From the NCBI GenBank assembly GCA_031291095.1, contig JARLJR010000038.1, positions 1-64,000 of the forward strand: 64,000 nucleotides of DNA. The letters run 5' to 3'. Positions 30,701 to 38,014 of this stretch are shown in pieces. This DNA comes from Legionella sp. Lineage in GTDB: Bacteria > Pseudomonadota > Gammaproteobacteria > Legionellales > Legionellaceae. The translations under genes and the position numbers were made by a program. The stretch's first letter is position 1. The number at the start of each line of letters is the position of its first letter. The notes beneath the pieces are model-generated. The model made no database searches, was not told where the DNA came from, and saw only the letters and a program-made list of their open reading frames with translations.

Positions 30701-33006
30701 AAGGGCTCTTGGTTATTAATACCTGTACCGATCTGACTCCCAGTGAATTAATACAAATTCAAGGCCGAGCGGCACGTGGTAACACACCCGGGGGATTTAT
30801 TTCCGTTATTGATGCACAAAATATTGGCAGCCCTACTGATTCAGCACAAGCATTAGCTGATGCCTTTAAAGCACATCAACTTCAAATTAGCTTGAAACAA
30901 CAGCAAGAACGTTCAAAAATGCGCCTATTAGAAGACGCACGCTATTTTATGTTCAATGAGTATATTTTTAAACTCCGTGAAGCCGCAGATAAAATTTTAA
31001 TGCGCCAATATGGGGAAGGCGCATCGATTACAGAACATCAAAGTTTGCTGAAAACCTTACACACGCTGAATCAAAATGCAGAAAAGCATTATGAGCAATT
31101 GTTAAAGACGCATAAAACACTGGATGACAATGCAGCTCATGAGTTTTTAGCTGCGCGAGTTCATGATCAGAATCTAGTTCTTAATCTGTGGCTTCCGCAA
31201 AATAAATATAATTCGGTACACTTTGTAGAGCCATCAATCCCTCTTGATGTCTTCACTAGTGCGGCTCCGCTATGGCACGGAGTAGAGATTAGCCAAATAA
31301 GTGCTTTAGCCGATATTTTTTCCCGTAAATGGAGCATAGACGGTCATCAAAAGACGATGCGAAATATTCATGCATTAGATGATGTTATCGAATTATTTGC
31401 TCCCTACTTCAAGGGAGAATCCAGCTTTAAGCAGACGCTTGGACACGCAGTAGAACAAAAGGAATATCTCCAACCACAGCTTCTTGATGCCCTAATTCGG
31501 GATATTAAATCCAATGTTGCTGAGCTCATTGACTACGCAAAAAAAATTCCGGTAATCGGTTATTTAGTGCCCGGCGAGCTTATTAGCGGCTTTGCTACGA
31601 ATTACTTAGATACAACTAAAAAACAAATTGAAGAGAAAAAATGGAACGAAATCACTCTGCCACAAATTGATTTTTCGAGTGTAAATACTTGGTTTAGTGG
31701 AATTGGTACCGCCTTGACAATTAGTTCCGTATTAATGGGTGGACCAATCCCCTACATTATAAAGAGTTTTATAGTCCCTACTATTTTTGGCTGGATAAAA
31801 AATAAACTTAAGAGCCTGTTCGCCGATTCGGAATCGCTTGTAGCACAACTGTTAATTGGGCTTGATGATATGGGTAATGACTTATCAAAGATGATTAAAG
31901 CGTTTACAGAACTAACTAATGAACAGGAAATCAAGGTAGGTTGGTTTCTGGATAATTTTGGACCTCTTATAAAAAATAAAGCCCTGTTATTGGCATTATC
32001 AAAATATCTAGAACTGATTGAGAAAAAGGAGCTTAGCCCCTTAGTACCAGTAATTCCAGAAGTATTAAACCTCCTAGAAACTTATCGTGATCAGCAACCC
32101 GATGCATTATTAAACGTTAATACCTTAGTGATGTTTTTAGGTCACGCCGCTCAGTCCGAACCTATTTTAAAAGCATTGGAGAATACGCCGTATAAGGAAA
32201 GTTTACAGAGAGTCTCGCAACTCCATCCTAATTTCATCAACCAAATTAGTAGCCTTTCCTTCTCCGAGTTTTTAAATTTACTAAAAGTAATTGCTCATCC
32301 CAATTTCTATTCTTTATTAGAAAAACTTCCAGCAACAACTCGCTATGAACAACTATGCCAATGGCTCGAAAAGATACCTGAAGATTTGCCTGTTGATTGC
32401 CAGCACGCCTTAAAAGAATTTTTAGACTATCAAAAAGATCCTGAGCGGGTTGCCGAAGAAAGCAAACAGGATTTGTTGAATTTGCGCACTAAATTTAACT
32501 TAACTATGGAACGATTTACCGCAGGGCTAGAACGATTAAAACCAAAACCATTGATAAAACCAGAGGAGCCTGCGGTCTTACAAGCGGAAGTTTCCCAAAA
32601 AAGCTTTTGGGGTATGCAACAGATATTAATGTGCTCGACTGCTTTAGCAGTTCTGGCTTGCAGCGTAGTCTATCTTTCAATTAGCCTCGCACTTACTGGT
32701 GTATTTCTTATAGGCTGGGCGGCATTCCCTTACCTTGAGCAACAAATTTCGAGCTGCCTCAATCCGGTGCAAAATATAGATTCCAAAAAATCGCTATCAG
32801 GACCCTCACCATTGGCTTTACTTAATCACCGCCCGACTAAAATCCCTGGTTTGAGCCAAGAGAAAAATGAAGATTCGAAGATGCAAGAAGGGCTTCCGAA
32901 GCTCAAACATTCAAAGAATGTATTTTTCGCACAGGAACCTGTTCCAGAAAATCCGCTTGTAGAAGAGCGATATGAGGAACTGAGTCATATAGTGGCTGTA
33001 TTATAG
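24724..33006 (+). CDS. Giant protein with SecA-like ATPase core (putative effector)
   Basis: I chose the ATG at 24724 (2,760 residues); a TTG at 24655 would add 23. The full SecA/DEAD motif series is present in order: HELKTGEGKS (Walker A, K1573), VCDEIDAIL (DExD 1669-1672), GLTGTSG (1856), SLGRGTDI (1980) and QIQGRAARGNTPGG (2013 onward, arginine finger). About 1,500 mostly helical residues precede it and resemble no SecA part. A further 750 follow, with hydrophobic segments at about 2280-2360 and a two-helix membrane hairpin near 2632-2670. The C-terminus is acidic (PLVEERYEELSHIVAVL). A normal SecA is about 900 residues, so this is not the housekeeping translocase. It is probably a translocated ATPase; the substrate is unknown. 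Confidence 0.85.
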   Translation: MPPLSPAPFLYVKKQKPSFFSVNAEQTYSWGTQAIGVEQDTSLHLYVHLIENWLRNPAYFKFPNQAPDLPSRVTKENKTPYSLLPGTRKHKITLEDFDDLNMENLLDLAFVFDMVASRITDYIDKGQAVGINFREVFLVLEEGTPPAHYRPGIDILVTSVAQYNKAKNRLSYQLGKYLLNEFKFAPPQINSCAFSWSDYKTPLKDYYYFDSVLAAYLSYYQRDNKFNNRTVIAFTSPVSAHELWPFFQYTSITSQELTLVLKGTQYENEHERQRVYEELVALIKDSKCSCLVHIILVTKDNLNCNLLDLKPNSQEKLDGFHPLAHGAGYYFSSAKATSLIYRAIQAQESVKDSWLSDLQQRTPRRTLPGAYIIAQETSNNVRISKTLTREQIKSKVQLSITHQQSIANQEELSQTQAVNEEVQEQLAQNVNQTQSVNFERDLSWDFKTTLDGFCKKLEAYAKRVLPEIIEYESELKQAGYFTQYYLKKHSKINFYKQLANEANFRLQFAARCFGAALVEDKNEKGKLLKVKLPHYTLDAMEEPVADMLIRAHVHIKDGLPAKECLIKDSFFYGRTLCGLDRILQQSVCGFPPPKIFSKLSYQSQLQAKNSANNAASGGFQDSLNYSVLLPDELLSTVEIDLQQKLMVMAEQLLGLFKPHAPLAPKEVRALESQFLNLVCFYFPEHHVDIARLEQFIFQFADHNEDNLKILVQILIAKHKNGLESLFQLLSFLESRSLLDYFYKIRFQYALTVSSVDLILKSYASNTFLKIASRIPIGTNVSEWPDFELFALHFLIFAAQNRLTIDNDELTKLERFWKRVHAKFLLYSGNQEAEAQKLIHQLTQQLIHSNGLSIAPLSQIKTFYDGLEKLLDHAIERNALKEQIDEIKGVSLLFTDAPYAWERNGFNVLSAEMQIHSAAINPVTKSYAVSNKELVQAMVDHEAGSSSLKTMLFRFLGTQALREELSFYRQLYQTTTLTKNATTNYIAELLCSYHALTYTGNGYGDAIVPEAFKENLNHFLTKNNLNRDLSATQLSTEIERFLVHINQLPTDEHNGVQNLWGIWRSQQVNAFKISKNPIPSVFLRKFATKKLGNFLFAQKENLEKALPELNSNPKVVETLINQWTDEFNIPTTHTQIIFAYLKRLYPKFDAKTLLCNLPQINGFLESLSTISRNNPNSFIYLALEGLIEKNTNVDAFLCFIELFARELSKHQGHATTDKKASRFLLALAKKPHIYYGLPQSKTLISTLIESSFKIENKENPLLLLDFVEKLLPLGLDESEKVFTVLSQIVKSNDGLEFLNAHSYLSAQQLKEIARFLSKVNSYSLAIDLMEGLFAHDKAYDLSELNAALSEKTSDEAHCLLKLAHSLCQDTEQSLIDELHKLHDKPLSGLKKLIQLHQVQFINAPEILTLLDSPSLDEAITRLKRQKSQENRQRFEYDPQFVKGKIAGIKLKSHEHDDDLPLSQAEQESLWADYQLLMSYMVEKPFKFESSGIIKECCIHDLEEHDFPILFKILQDRITKDEDRHHNQLLLIALSVEALYQTTKKFPRCTQILTLLKRLHYPGNLIHELKTGEGKSIVGAMHGAWLCALGHTVDIATENDELAHNALEKFGPFYQYLGIAHGEDILAAQSAHHEYVTNGINYSTASNLALFRTRMALEKKPLPKNSALVCDEIDAILTMTIQFRMAATLDPLLNDTKKWVKVYQLILQFVKENELYINNPCSDQEDVLNLKNYFIIKNPDQDFLQFTNKISNELLNTLIESSMVAHELEEKVDYYVVEAKGATEKQYYAAPIIASTKRPDPKVSYAEYVQPLLHTLLNNKKPPPPYPFVIEPSTETLVATSAKNFFDYYRLNDGPIVGLTGTSGTRVELAEFYEQQGLVAFKYPKFYPDRSKDLGLVTAFGPEEHLKKIHEWIEIYKREHPSQPILLITPSPQATENIWGFLKARTQWLVQCFHGYAEAGKSEANVIYTAGKDDFLTLANQSLGRGTDIAPEHEQGLLVINTCTDLTPSELIQIQGRAARGNTPGGFISVIDAQNIGSPTDSAQALADAFKAHQLQISLKQQQERSKMRLLEDARYFMFNEYIFKLREAADKILMRQYGEGASITEHQSLLKTLHTLNQNAEKHYEQLLKTHKTLDDNAAHEFLAARVHDQNLVLNLWLPQNKYNSVHFVEPSIPLDVFTSAAPLWHGVEISQISALADIFSRKWSIDGHQKTMRNIHALDDVIELFAPYFKGESSFKQTLGHAVEQKEYLQPQLLDALIRDIKSNVAELIDYAKKIPVIGYLVPGELISGFATNYLDTTKKQIEEKKWNEITLPQIDFSSVNTWFSGIGTALTISSVLMGGPIPYIIKSFIVPTIFGWIKNKLKSLFADSESLVAQLLIGLDDMGNDLSKMIKAFTELTNEQEIKVGWFLDNFGPLIKNKALLLALSKYLELIEKKELSPLVPVIPEVLNLLETYRDQQPDALLNVNTLVMFLGHAAQSEPILKALENTPYKESLQRVSQLHPNFINQISSLSFSEFLNLLKVIAHPNFYSLLEKLPATTRYEQLCQWLEKIPEDLPVDCQHALKEFLDYQKDPERVAEESKQDLLNLRTKFNLTMERFTAGLERLKPKPLIKPEEPAVLQAEVSQKSFWGMQQILMCSTALAVLACSVVYLSISLALTGVFLIGWAAFPYLEQQISSCLNPVQNIDSKKSLSGPSPLALLNHRPTKIPGLSQEKNEDSKMQEGLPKLKHSKNVFFAQEPVPENPLVEERYEELSHIVAVL

Positions 33007-33028
33007 AATTACTTAGCCTATAAAAGCC

Positions 33029-33060
33029 CGAATTACCGCAGTAATTCGAAAGTATTATTT
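33029..33060 (+). terminator. Probable intrinsic terminator after the SecA-like gene
   Basis: An 8-bp perfect stem CGAATTAC/GTAATTCG with loop CGCA is followed by AAAGTATTATTTT, 23 bases past the stop. The T-rich stretch is interrupted, so strength is uncertain. Confidence 0.5.
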
Positions 33061-33290
33061 TGACAAATAAGGAATTAAAGAAAATTATATGGAGCGTAAA
33101 ATCTGATTTTTGTTTTTATTCATCTCCCAAGCTTTGCCAAATTATCACTAACCAGGCAAGAAACACAAATCCCAGTTTAGCTCAATATAGATGAATCGCT
33201 AAGGAATTGTAAGGATTGCAAATTGTGTTCAATATTAATCACCATTGTGCTAAATTAATATAAAGGTATTTTAATGTTTTGAGTGAAATT

Positions 33291-35366
33291 ATGGGCGGTC
33301 AACTTTATCTGAATAATGGACAACCTCCAAGCCGGTCTAACGTATGTGTTTCAGGTTATCAGCGGGGTAAAGAGAATTTTGCCTTGAGTAATTTCCATGA
33401 TAATAATGGGAAAGGCTATGATTTTATGGACCCTCATTTAGGAAAAGTACATTTCCCAACCTCAGAGCATTATTTGCATTTTCAAAAGATAAGGCCGGAG
33501 CATAAGGCAGCCCATTATGCTCAATGGCAAACTGCTAGTGCCGGAGACATTCTTGGGGGAATAAGAAATCCATCTAGCAAATATTTTATTAGAGATGATC
33601 AGCATGCCTATATGACTCACAATCCTCATACAGGCAAGTACGACTTTAATCAGAAATGGGACGAAGATAAAATCGCAGTGCAAATGCAGATTAACACAGC
33701 TAAATATCAACAGTCCGCAGAATTTCAAGCAAGTATTCATAATTCGATTGAATTAGGAAAAGCATTAGGTGATGGTAAGGGTCCTGCTTCTATTATAGAA
33801 GACACAAGTAGTTTGGCTAATGGGAAAAAACCTGAAGAAGAATGGGGAACCGGCCCTGCCGGAACGGGTAAAAATATTCTTGGTAACACGCAAACTGCTT
33901 TTGCAAAAATGGTTCAGGATGGTTTGGTCAGCTCAACCCCTCCTACCTTGGCTACGTATCAATCTGTTCAAACAAAAGCACTGTATAAAGAAGCCGAAGC
34001 CAACTATCAAGGCGGTATTCAAAAAGCATTAATTGATGTGAGACAACGCTCAGGGAAAAATAACGGCTTAAATCAACCTGACACTTCAGATTTAGGTGGG
34101 TCTCTGGTCCAAAGCGTAGGAATAGTCAATGATAAAATCGTAGCACCGCCTTTCCAAGGGCCGCAACAGAGCCCCCCTCAGCATAAGGCGCCACAATCAG
34201 TCCCTACGGCTAATCAACAGGCATCGTCTCAATATTATGAAAGCAAAGGCGGTAATCAACGCCTGGTTATTAATAATAATAAGGTTGTAGGTTACGAGTT
34301 TAGGCAAACTGCAACCACTCCCTGGCAGACAAGCGGAAATCCAAGCTATTTTAAAGGATTAGAGGATGCATTTAATAAGTCACATAAGACACCTCATACA
34401 ACTCCTCAATATTATGAAAGTAAAGGTGGTAATCAACGCTTGGTTATTAATAATAATAAAGTAGTAGGTTATGAGTTTAGACAAACTGCCTCCGCTCCCT
34501 GGCAGACGAGCGGAAATCCAAGCTATTTTAAAGGATTAGAGGATGCATTTAATAAGTCACATAAGACACCTCATACAACTCCTCATACAGCCCCTCAATA
34601 TTATGAAAGCAATGGAGGAAACCAACGCCTTGTTATTAATAATAACAAAATTGTAGGCTATGAGTTTAGAAAAGATCCAACTTCTGCATGGCTGCCTAGT
34701 GGAGATAAAAGCCGCTTCCAAGGGTTAGAAGATGCATTTAATAAGTCACATAAAGCACCTCTCACAACACCTCAGTATTATGAAAGCAATGGGGGAAACC
34801 AACGCCTTGTTATTAATAATAACAAAATTGTAGGCTATGAGTTTAGAAAGGATCCAACTTCTGCATGGCAGCCCAGCGGAGATAAAAACCGCTTTCAGGG
34901 ATTAGAAGATGCATTTAATAAGTCACTTAAGGCCCCTACTCACATGCCCCAACATCCGCATCATAATAACGGCAGTAAACCTTCTAGCACTCAAGAGAAT
35001 ATGGATATTGTTTCGAAATATTATGCTCATGCAGCTAAATCCAATGACGACGGCCGTTCTCACCTTTTTGATGCAAGTTCAGAACACTTCCATGGCCTGA
35101 AAGGAGATTATTTAAAGACCAAAATATTATGCGATTTTAAAGATCAACTATCCAAGTGTACTGATTTAGATAAATTTGACGCGAAAGTAGCATCACTACG
35201 TAGTAGCACTGCTTACGACATATTAGCAACTGGACAAGGGATTACGACAAAGATACTAGGGCGTGAAACCAGCTCCGTAACTGCATTCAATAATATGGTC
35301 AAAGATCTAAGAGAGAGCATGACAAATGACGATACTGATCAGGATAAAATAGCTCCTGTGTATTAA
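33291..35366 (+). CDS. NADAR-domain protein with four long C-terminal repeats (putative effector)
   Basis: The ATG at 33291 (691 residues) has GAGTGA ahead of it; a TTG at 33279 would add four residues. Residues 20-205 match the NADAR/YbiA superfamily: FALSNF, then FPTSEHYLHFQK, then EEWGTGPAGTGKNILG. NADAR proteins act on N-glycosidic or ADP-ribose-linked substrates; some reverse guanine ADP-ribosylation and others cleave riboflavin intermediates. A Pro/Gln linker is followed by four tandem units starting QYYES(K/N)GGNQRLVINNN and containing GYEFR and GLEDAFNKS. A final helical domain of about 140 residues follows. Host ADP-ribose chemistry is a plausible target but is inference. Confidence 0.8.
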   Translation: MGGQLYLNNGQPPSRSNVCVSGYQRGKENFALSNFHDNNGKGYDFMDPHLGKVHFPTSEHYLHFQKIRPEHKAAHYAQWQTASAGDILGGIRNPSSKYFIRDDQHAYMTHNPHTGKYDFNQKWDEDKIAVQMQINTAKYQQSAEFQASIHNSIELGKALGDGKGPASIIEDTSSLANGKKPEEEWGTGPAGTGKNILGNTQTAFAKMVQDGLVSSTPPTLATYQSVQTKALYKEAEANYQGGIQKALIDVRQRSGKNNGLNQPDTSDLGGSLVQSVGIVNDKIVAPPFQGPQQSPPQHKAPQSVPTANQQASSQYYESKGGNQRLVINNNKVVGYEFRQTATTPWQTSGNPSYFKGLEDAFNKSHKTPHTTPQYYESKGGNQRLVINNNKVVGYEFRQTASAPWQTSGNPSYFKGLEDAFNKSHKTPHTTPHTAPQYYESNGGNQRLVINNNKIVGYEFRKDPTSAWLPSGDKSRFQGLEDAFNKSHKAPLTTPQYYESNGGNQRLVINNNKIVGYEFRKDPTSAWQPSGDKNRFQGLEDAFNKSLKAPTHMPQHPHHNNGSKPSSTQENMDIVSKYYAHAAKSNDDGRSHLFDASSEHFHGLKGDYLKTKILCDFKDQLSKCTDLDKFDAKVASLRSSTAYDILATGQGITTKILGRETSSVTAFNNMVKDLRESMTNDDTDQDKIAPVY
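34230..34949 (+). repeat. Four tandem coding repeats of 177-189 bp
   Basis: Units begin at 34230, 34407, 34596 and 34773 with CAATATTATGAAAGC (CAGTATTATGAAAGC in the last). Units 1 and 2 are the closest pair and units 3 and 4 the other, which suggests stepwise duplication of a pair. Unit 2 is 12 bases longer through a repeated CCTCATACA stretch. Each unit encodes one 59-63 residue module of the NADAR protein. Confidence 0.9.
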
Positions 35367-35395
35367 GGTGATCGATCCTAATACGGGCTACTACA

Positions 35396-35427
35396 GTTCT
35401 GAGTCCTTAGCTTGACGGCTATGGGCT
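35396..35427. repeat. 32-bp dispersed repeat, copy 2
   Basis: This copy is identical to 144-175. Here it runs into GGGCTTTTCAGCCC, which makes a small hairpin between the convergent NADAR and glutaminase genes. A half site of the CCCGTATTA family (AATACGGGCTAC) sits just before it. Confidence 0.7.
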
Positions 35428-35470
35428 TTTCAGCCCAGCCTACGCGATTTTCTCGAGTTCCCATAGCTTT

Positions 35471-36403
35471 TTACGGCAAAGCAAAATGCCATCCCATTGC
35501 TTTAGACAGCCCTTCCAACATGATTTCTCCACGTATGCTATTTCCTTTAGAGTTAACCCTTGGACTGAGCACAGCAATACCGGCCTTGCCAGGAACGGTC
35601 GCTATAGTGTAGCCAGATACCCCACTTTTAGCGGGCATTCCCGTTTTAACCATGTGAGTACCTGTTTCGTCATATAAGCCACAGGTAGCCATGATGGCAA
35701 CAGTAATTTTGCACGTTTCAGCAGAGATAATTTGTTCACCACTCATTGGATCTCTTCCCCCATTAGCCAATAAGCTAGGGAGATACAGCATTTGCTCCAA
35801 CATTGCCTCATAGGAACATAAGGCAAAATAAAGATCTAAGGTTTCATGAACATCGGCGCCAAGATTATTTCTACTTTTTAATAAATACGCAAGCGAGCGA
35901 TTACGATTCCCTGTTCGTTTTTCTGAAGCAAAAACTAAAGGATTAATATTTAAACGCTCTTTAAATAATTTTTGTACCCAATATTCCAACCATCTAAATT
36001 GTTGCTCACCAGCGCCTGGGATGCGTGAACATAAAGTAATTGCGCCCGCATTAAGCATGGGATTTGACGGTTTGGGGCCAAACTGTTCTAAACGAGTAAT
36101 TGAAGCAAAATCATCTCCCGACGGTTCCACCTTTACCCATTCAAATAGTTGCTCCTCACCGAATTCTTCCAGCAAGCCAATCAAGGGGATCATTTTAGCA
36201 GTACTTTGCAAAGTGACAGGATGAAGAAGACTATTGCTATAAGAGAGCGCAGGCTCTCCTAGAGGTTGTACGGCAATTGCGGTTAATTCTTGATTTACAT
36301 TAGCAAGTTCAGGAATGTAATCAGCAGTCTTGCCCTCTTTATTTAATTCAGCTGCTTGCGCAAGCTCTTGTAACAAATTAATTGTAAGTGACTTCGATGA
36401 CAT
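35471..36403 (-). CDS. glsA: Glutaminase A
   Basis: The 310 residues match the usual length of bacterial glutaminase (about 308). The serine-lysine catalytic pair is in LQSTAKMIPL (S67, K70). Other family blocks are present: PSNPMLNAGAI, NRSLAYLLKS, the CGLYDETG segment and KSGVSGYTIATVPGKAGIAV. The enzyme hydrolyses glutamine to glutamate and ammonia in the cytoplasm and may aid acid or nitrogen metabolism. The gene is transcribed alone, converging on the NADAR gene and diverging from the DUF1328 gene. Confidence 0.95.
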   Translation of the reverse strand: MSSKSLTINLLQELAQAAELNKEGKTADYIPELANVNQELTAIAVQPLGEPALSYSNSLLHPVTLQSTAKMIPLIGLLEEFGEEQLFEWVKVEPSGDDFASITRLEQFGPKPSNPMLNAGAITLCSRIPGAGEQQFRWLEYWVQKLFKERLNINPLVFASEKRTGNRNRSLAYLLKSRNNLGADVHETLDLYFALCSYEAMLEQMLYLPSLLANGGRDPMSGEQIISAETCKITVAIMATCGLYDETGTHMVKTGMPAKSGVSGYTIATVPGKAGIAVLSPRVNSKGNSIRGEIMLEGLSKAMGWHFALP

Positions 36404-36585
36404 AAGGTTACTAGCTTGAAAAAGGGTCCATTATGGTAGATTTAGCACAGTAAAACAAATATTTTGTTTCTAAATGCTTTTTTATTTCACTTTGCTCTTT
36501 AGTTAAACCACTCGACAGAACGAACTATACTTAATAAGTAACATAACTTTTTTCAGACAGATAGGAGTAATAAGGAGGGTATATC

Positions 36586-36768
36586 ATGTTAGGATGGGCA
36601 TTAACCTTTTTCATTATTGCACTTATTGCTGCAGCATTTGGATTTGGTGGTATTGCGGTAGCCGCTGCAGGGATTGCAAAAATTTTATTCTTTTTATTCT
36701 TGGTCATTTTCCTGGTATTTTTGGTTATGGGCTTGCTAGGACGACGACCTCCACCTCCACCATTATAA
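36586..36768 (+). CDS. DUF1328 (UPF0391, YtjA-like) small membrane protein
   Basis: The 60 residues form two hydrophobic helices with a Gly-rich middle ([18 protein letters not shown]) and end in RRPPPPPL. This is the length and pattern of the DUF1328/YtjA family of inner-membrane peptides, whose function is not established. The ribosome site AAGGAGGG is unusually strong. A TATACT at 36526-36531 is a candidate -10 element, and a terminator follows, so the gene is probably monocistronic. The Pro-rich tail is longer than in E. coli YtjA. Confidence 0.85.
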   Translation: MLGWALTFFIIALIAAAFGFGGIAVAAAGIAKILFFLFLVIFLVFLVMGLLGRRPPPPPL

Positions 36769-36784
36769 TTTTCGAGGTATAATT

Positions 36785-36820
36785 GGGATAAAGGCTTTCG
36801 CCTCTATCCCCTATTTTATT
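36785..36820 (+). terminator. Rho-independent terminator after the DUF1328 gene
   Basis: GGGATAAAGGC/GCCTCTATCCC forms an 11-bp stem with one mismatch and loop TTTC, followed by CTATTTTATTTT. Confidence 0.8.
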
Positions 36821-36843
36821 TTGCATAACTAAGGACAATTTCG

Positions 36844-37869
36844 ATGGAATATAGACAACTTGGAAAGTCAGGCTTTAAGATCCCCGTATTAAGCTTTGGA
36901 ACAGCTACTTTTGGTGGCGGCAATGAGTTTTTTAAATCGTGGGGTAGCTCTGGAGTAAAAGAAGCGAAACGCCTTGTGGGTATATGCCTTGATGCAGGAG
37001 CTAATCTTTTTGATTCTGCCGACATCTATTCAGATGGACTAGCAGAAGAGATTTTAGGTAAAGCTATAGCAGGTAAACGAGAGCAAGTTCTCATATCGAC
37101 TAAAGCTACTTTTCGTTTAGGTAAAGGAGCAAATGATCTAGGCTCTTCTCGTTTTCATTTATTAAAATCATGCGATGAGCAACTTAAACGATTAAAAACT
37201 GATTATATTGATTTGTATCAGATGCACGGCTTTGATCCACTAACTCCTGTAGAAGAAGTATTAAGAACATTGGAAACCCTGATACAAAGTGGAAAAGTAC
37301 GTTACATAGGCTGCTCCAATTTTTCAGGCTGGCATTTGATGAAATCCCTCGCAGTAGCTGATGCGATTGGGACAGACCGATATATAGCGCATCAAGTTTA
37401 CTATTCACTTATTGGACGAGATTATGAGCATGAATTAATGCCTCTTGCCTTAGATCAAGGCGTAGGCGCTCTTATTTGGAGTCCTTTAGGTTGGGGGCGT
37501 TTAACAGGAAAAATACAACGCAATAAACCTTTGCCTGCCGTGAGCAGGCTTCACAATACGTCTACAGAAGCAGGCCCACCAGTTTCTGAAGCAACATTAT
37601 ATAATATTGTTGATGTATTAATGCAGCTTTCGAATGAAACAGGAAAAACGGTACCACAAATTGCATTAAATTGGCTTTTACAAAAACCCAGTGTTTGTAA
37701 TGTGATTATTGGCGCAAGAACAGAAGAACAATTGCATCAAAATCTAGGCTCTGTTGGTTGGAATTTAACGAACGAGCAAGTAAAAAAACTGGATGACGTC
37801 AGCACGCAAACTCTTCCTTACCCTTATTGGCATCAGGCTCAATTTCAGTCGGATAGAATGGGGAGTTAG
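36844..37869 (+). CDS. Aldo/keto reductase
   Basis: The 341-residue TIM-barrel oxidoreductase begins MEYRQLGKSGFKIPVLSFGT, typical of the family. The tetrad is D57 and Y62 (DSADIYSDG), K87 (ISTKATF) and H128 (LYQMHG). The NADPH-binding C-terminal block is VIIGARTEEQLHQNL. The layout resembles the YajO/YhdN/AKR11-13-type enzymes that reduce aldehydes; the substrate cannot be told. The start has AAGGACAA ahead. It sits between a terminator upstream and a palindromic repeat downstream, so it is a single-gene unit. Confidence 0.93.
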   Translation: MEYRQLGKSGFKIPVLSFGTATFGGGNEFFKSWGSSGVKEAKRLVGICLDAGANLFDSADIYSDGLAEEILGKAIAGKREQVLISTKATFRLGKGANDLGSSRFHLLKSCDEQLKRLKTDYIDLYQMHGFDPLTPVEEVLRTLETLIQSGKVRYIGCSNFSGWHLMKSLAVADAIGTDRYIAHQVYYSLIGRDYEHELMPLALDQGVGALIWSPLGWGRLTGKIQRNKPLPAVSRLHNTSTEAGPPVSEATLYNIVDVLMQLSNETGKTVPQIALNWLLQKPSVCNVIIGARTEEQLHQNLGSVGWNLTNEQVKKLDDVSTQTLPYPYWHQAQFQSDRMGS

Positions 37870-37894
37870 ATTAATTACATAACTACTTTCTTTA

Positions 37895-37974
37895 TTGTGA
37901 GAAACGTAGTGACGAAGCAACCCAGAAGTTCACGGCACTGAGCCTGGGTTGCTTCACGTTGTTCGCAATGACGG
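37895..37974. repeat. Palindromic repeat, CAACCCAG family, copy 1
   Basis: Two arms, GACGAAGCAACCCAG and CTGGGTTGCTTCACGTTGTT, surround a short variable loop. The outer ends read TTGTGAGAAACG and TTCGCAATGACG. Related copies lie at 44251, 45701 and 49698. This copy lies between the aldo/keto reductase and mltA ends. Confidence 0.8.
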
Positions 37975-37976
37975 GG

Positions 37977-38002
37977 CCCATATTACGCTGGGCTAATATG
38001 GG
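37977..38002. repeat. Small palindrome before the mltA end
   Basis: CCCATATTA/TAATATGGG is a perfect 9-bp stem with an 8-base loop. It is related to the CCCGTATTA palindrome at 12867. On the minus strand it lies just beyond the mltA stop and may end that transcript. Confidence 0.6.
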
Positions 38003-38014
38003 CTACAGCTAACA

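Noticed and set aside
34230-34949. Regularly spaced direct repeats resembling a CRISPR array
   Set aside because: The units are 177-189 bp, in frame and encode protein modules throughout; there are no spacers and no cas genes.
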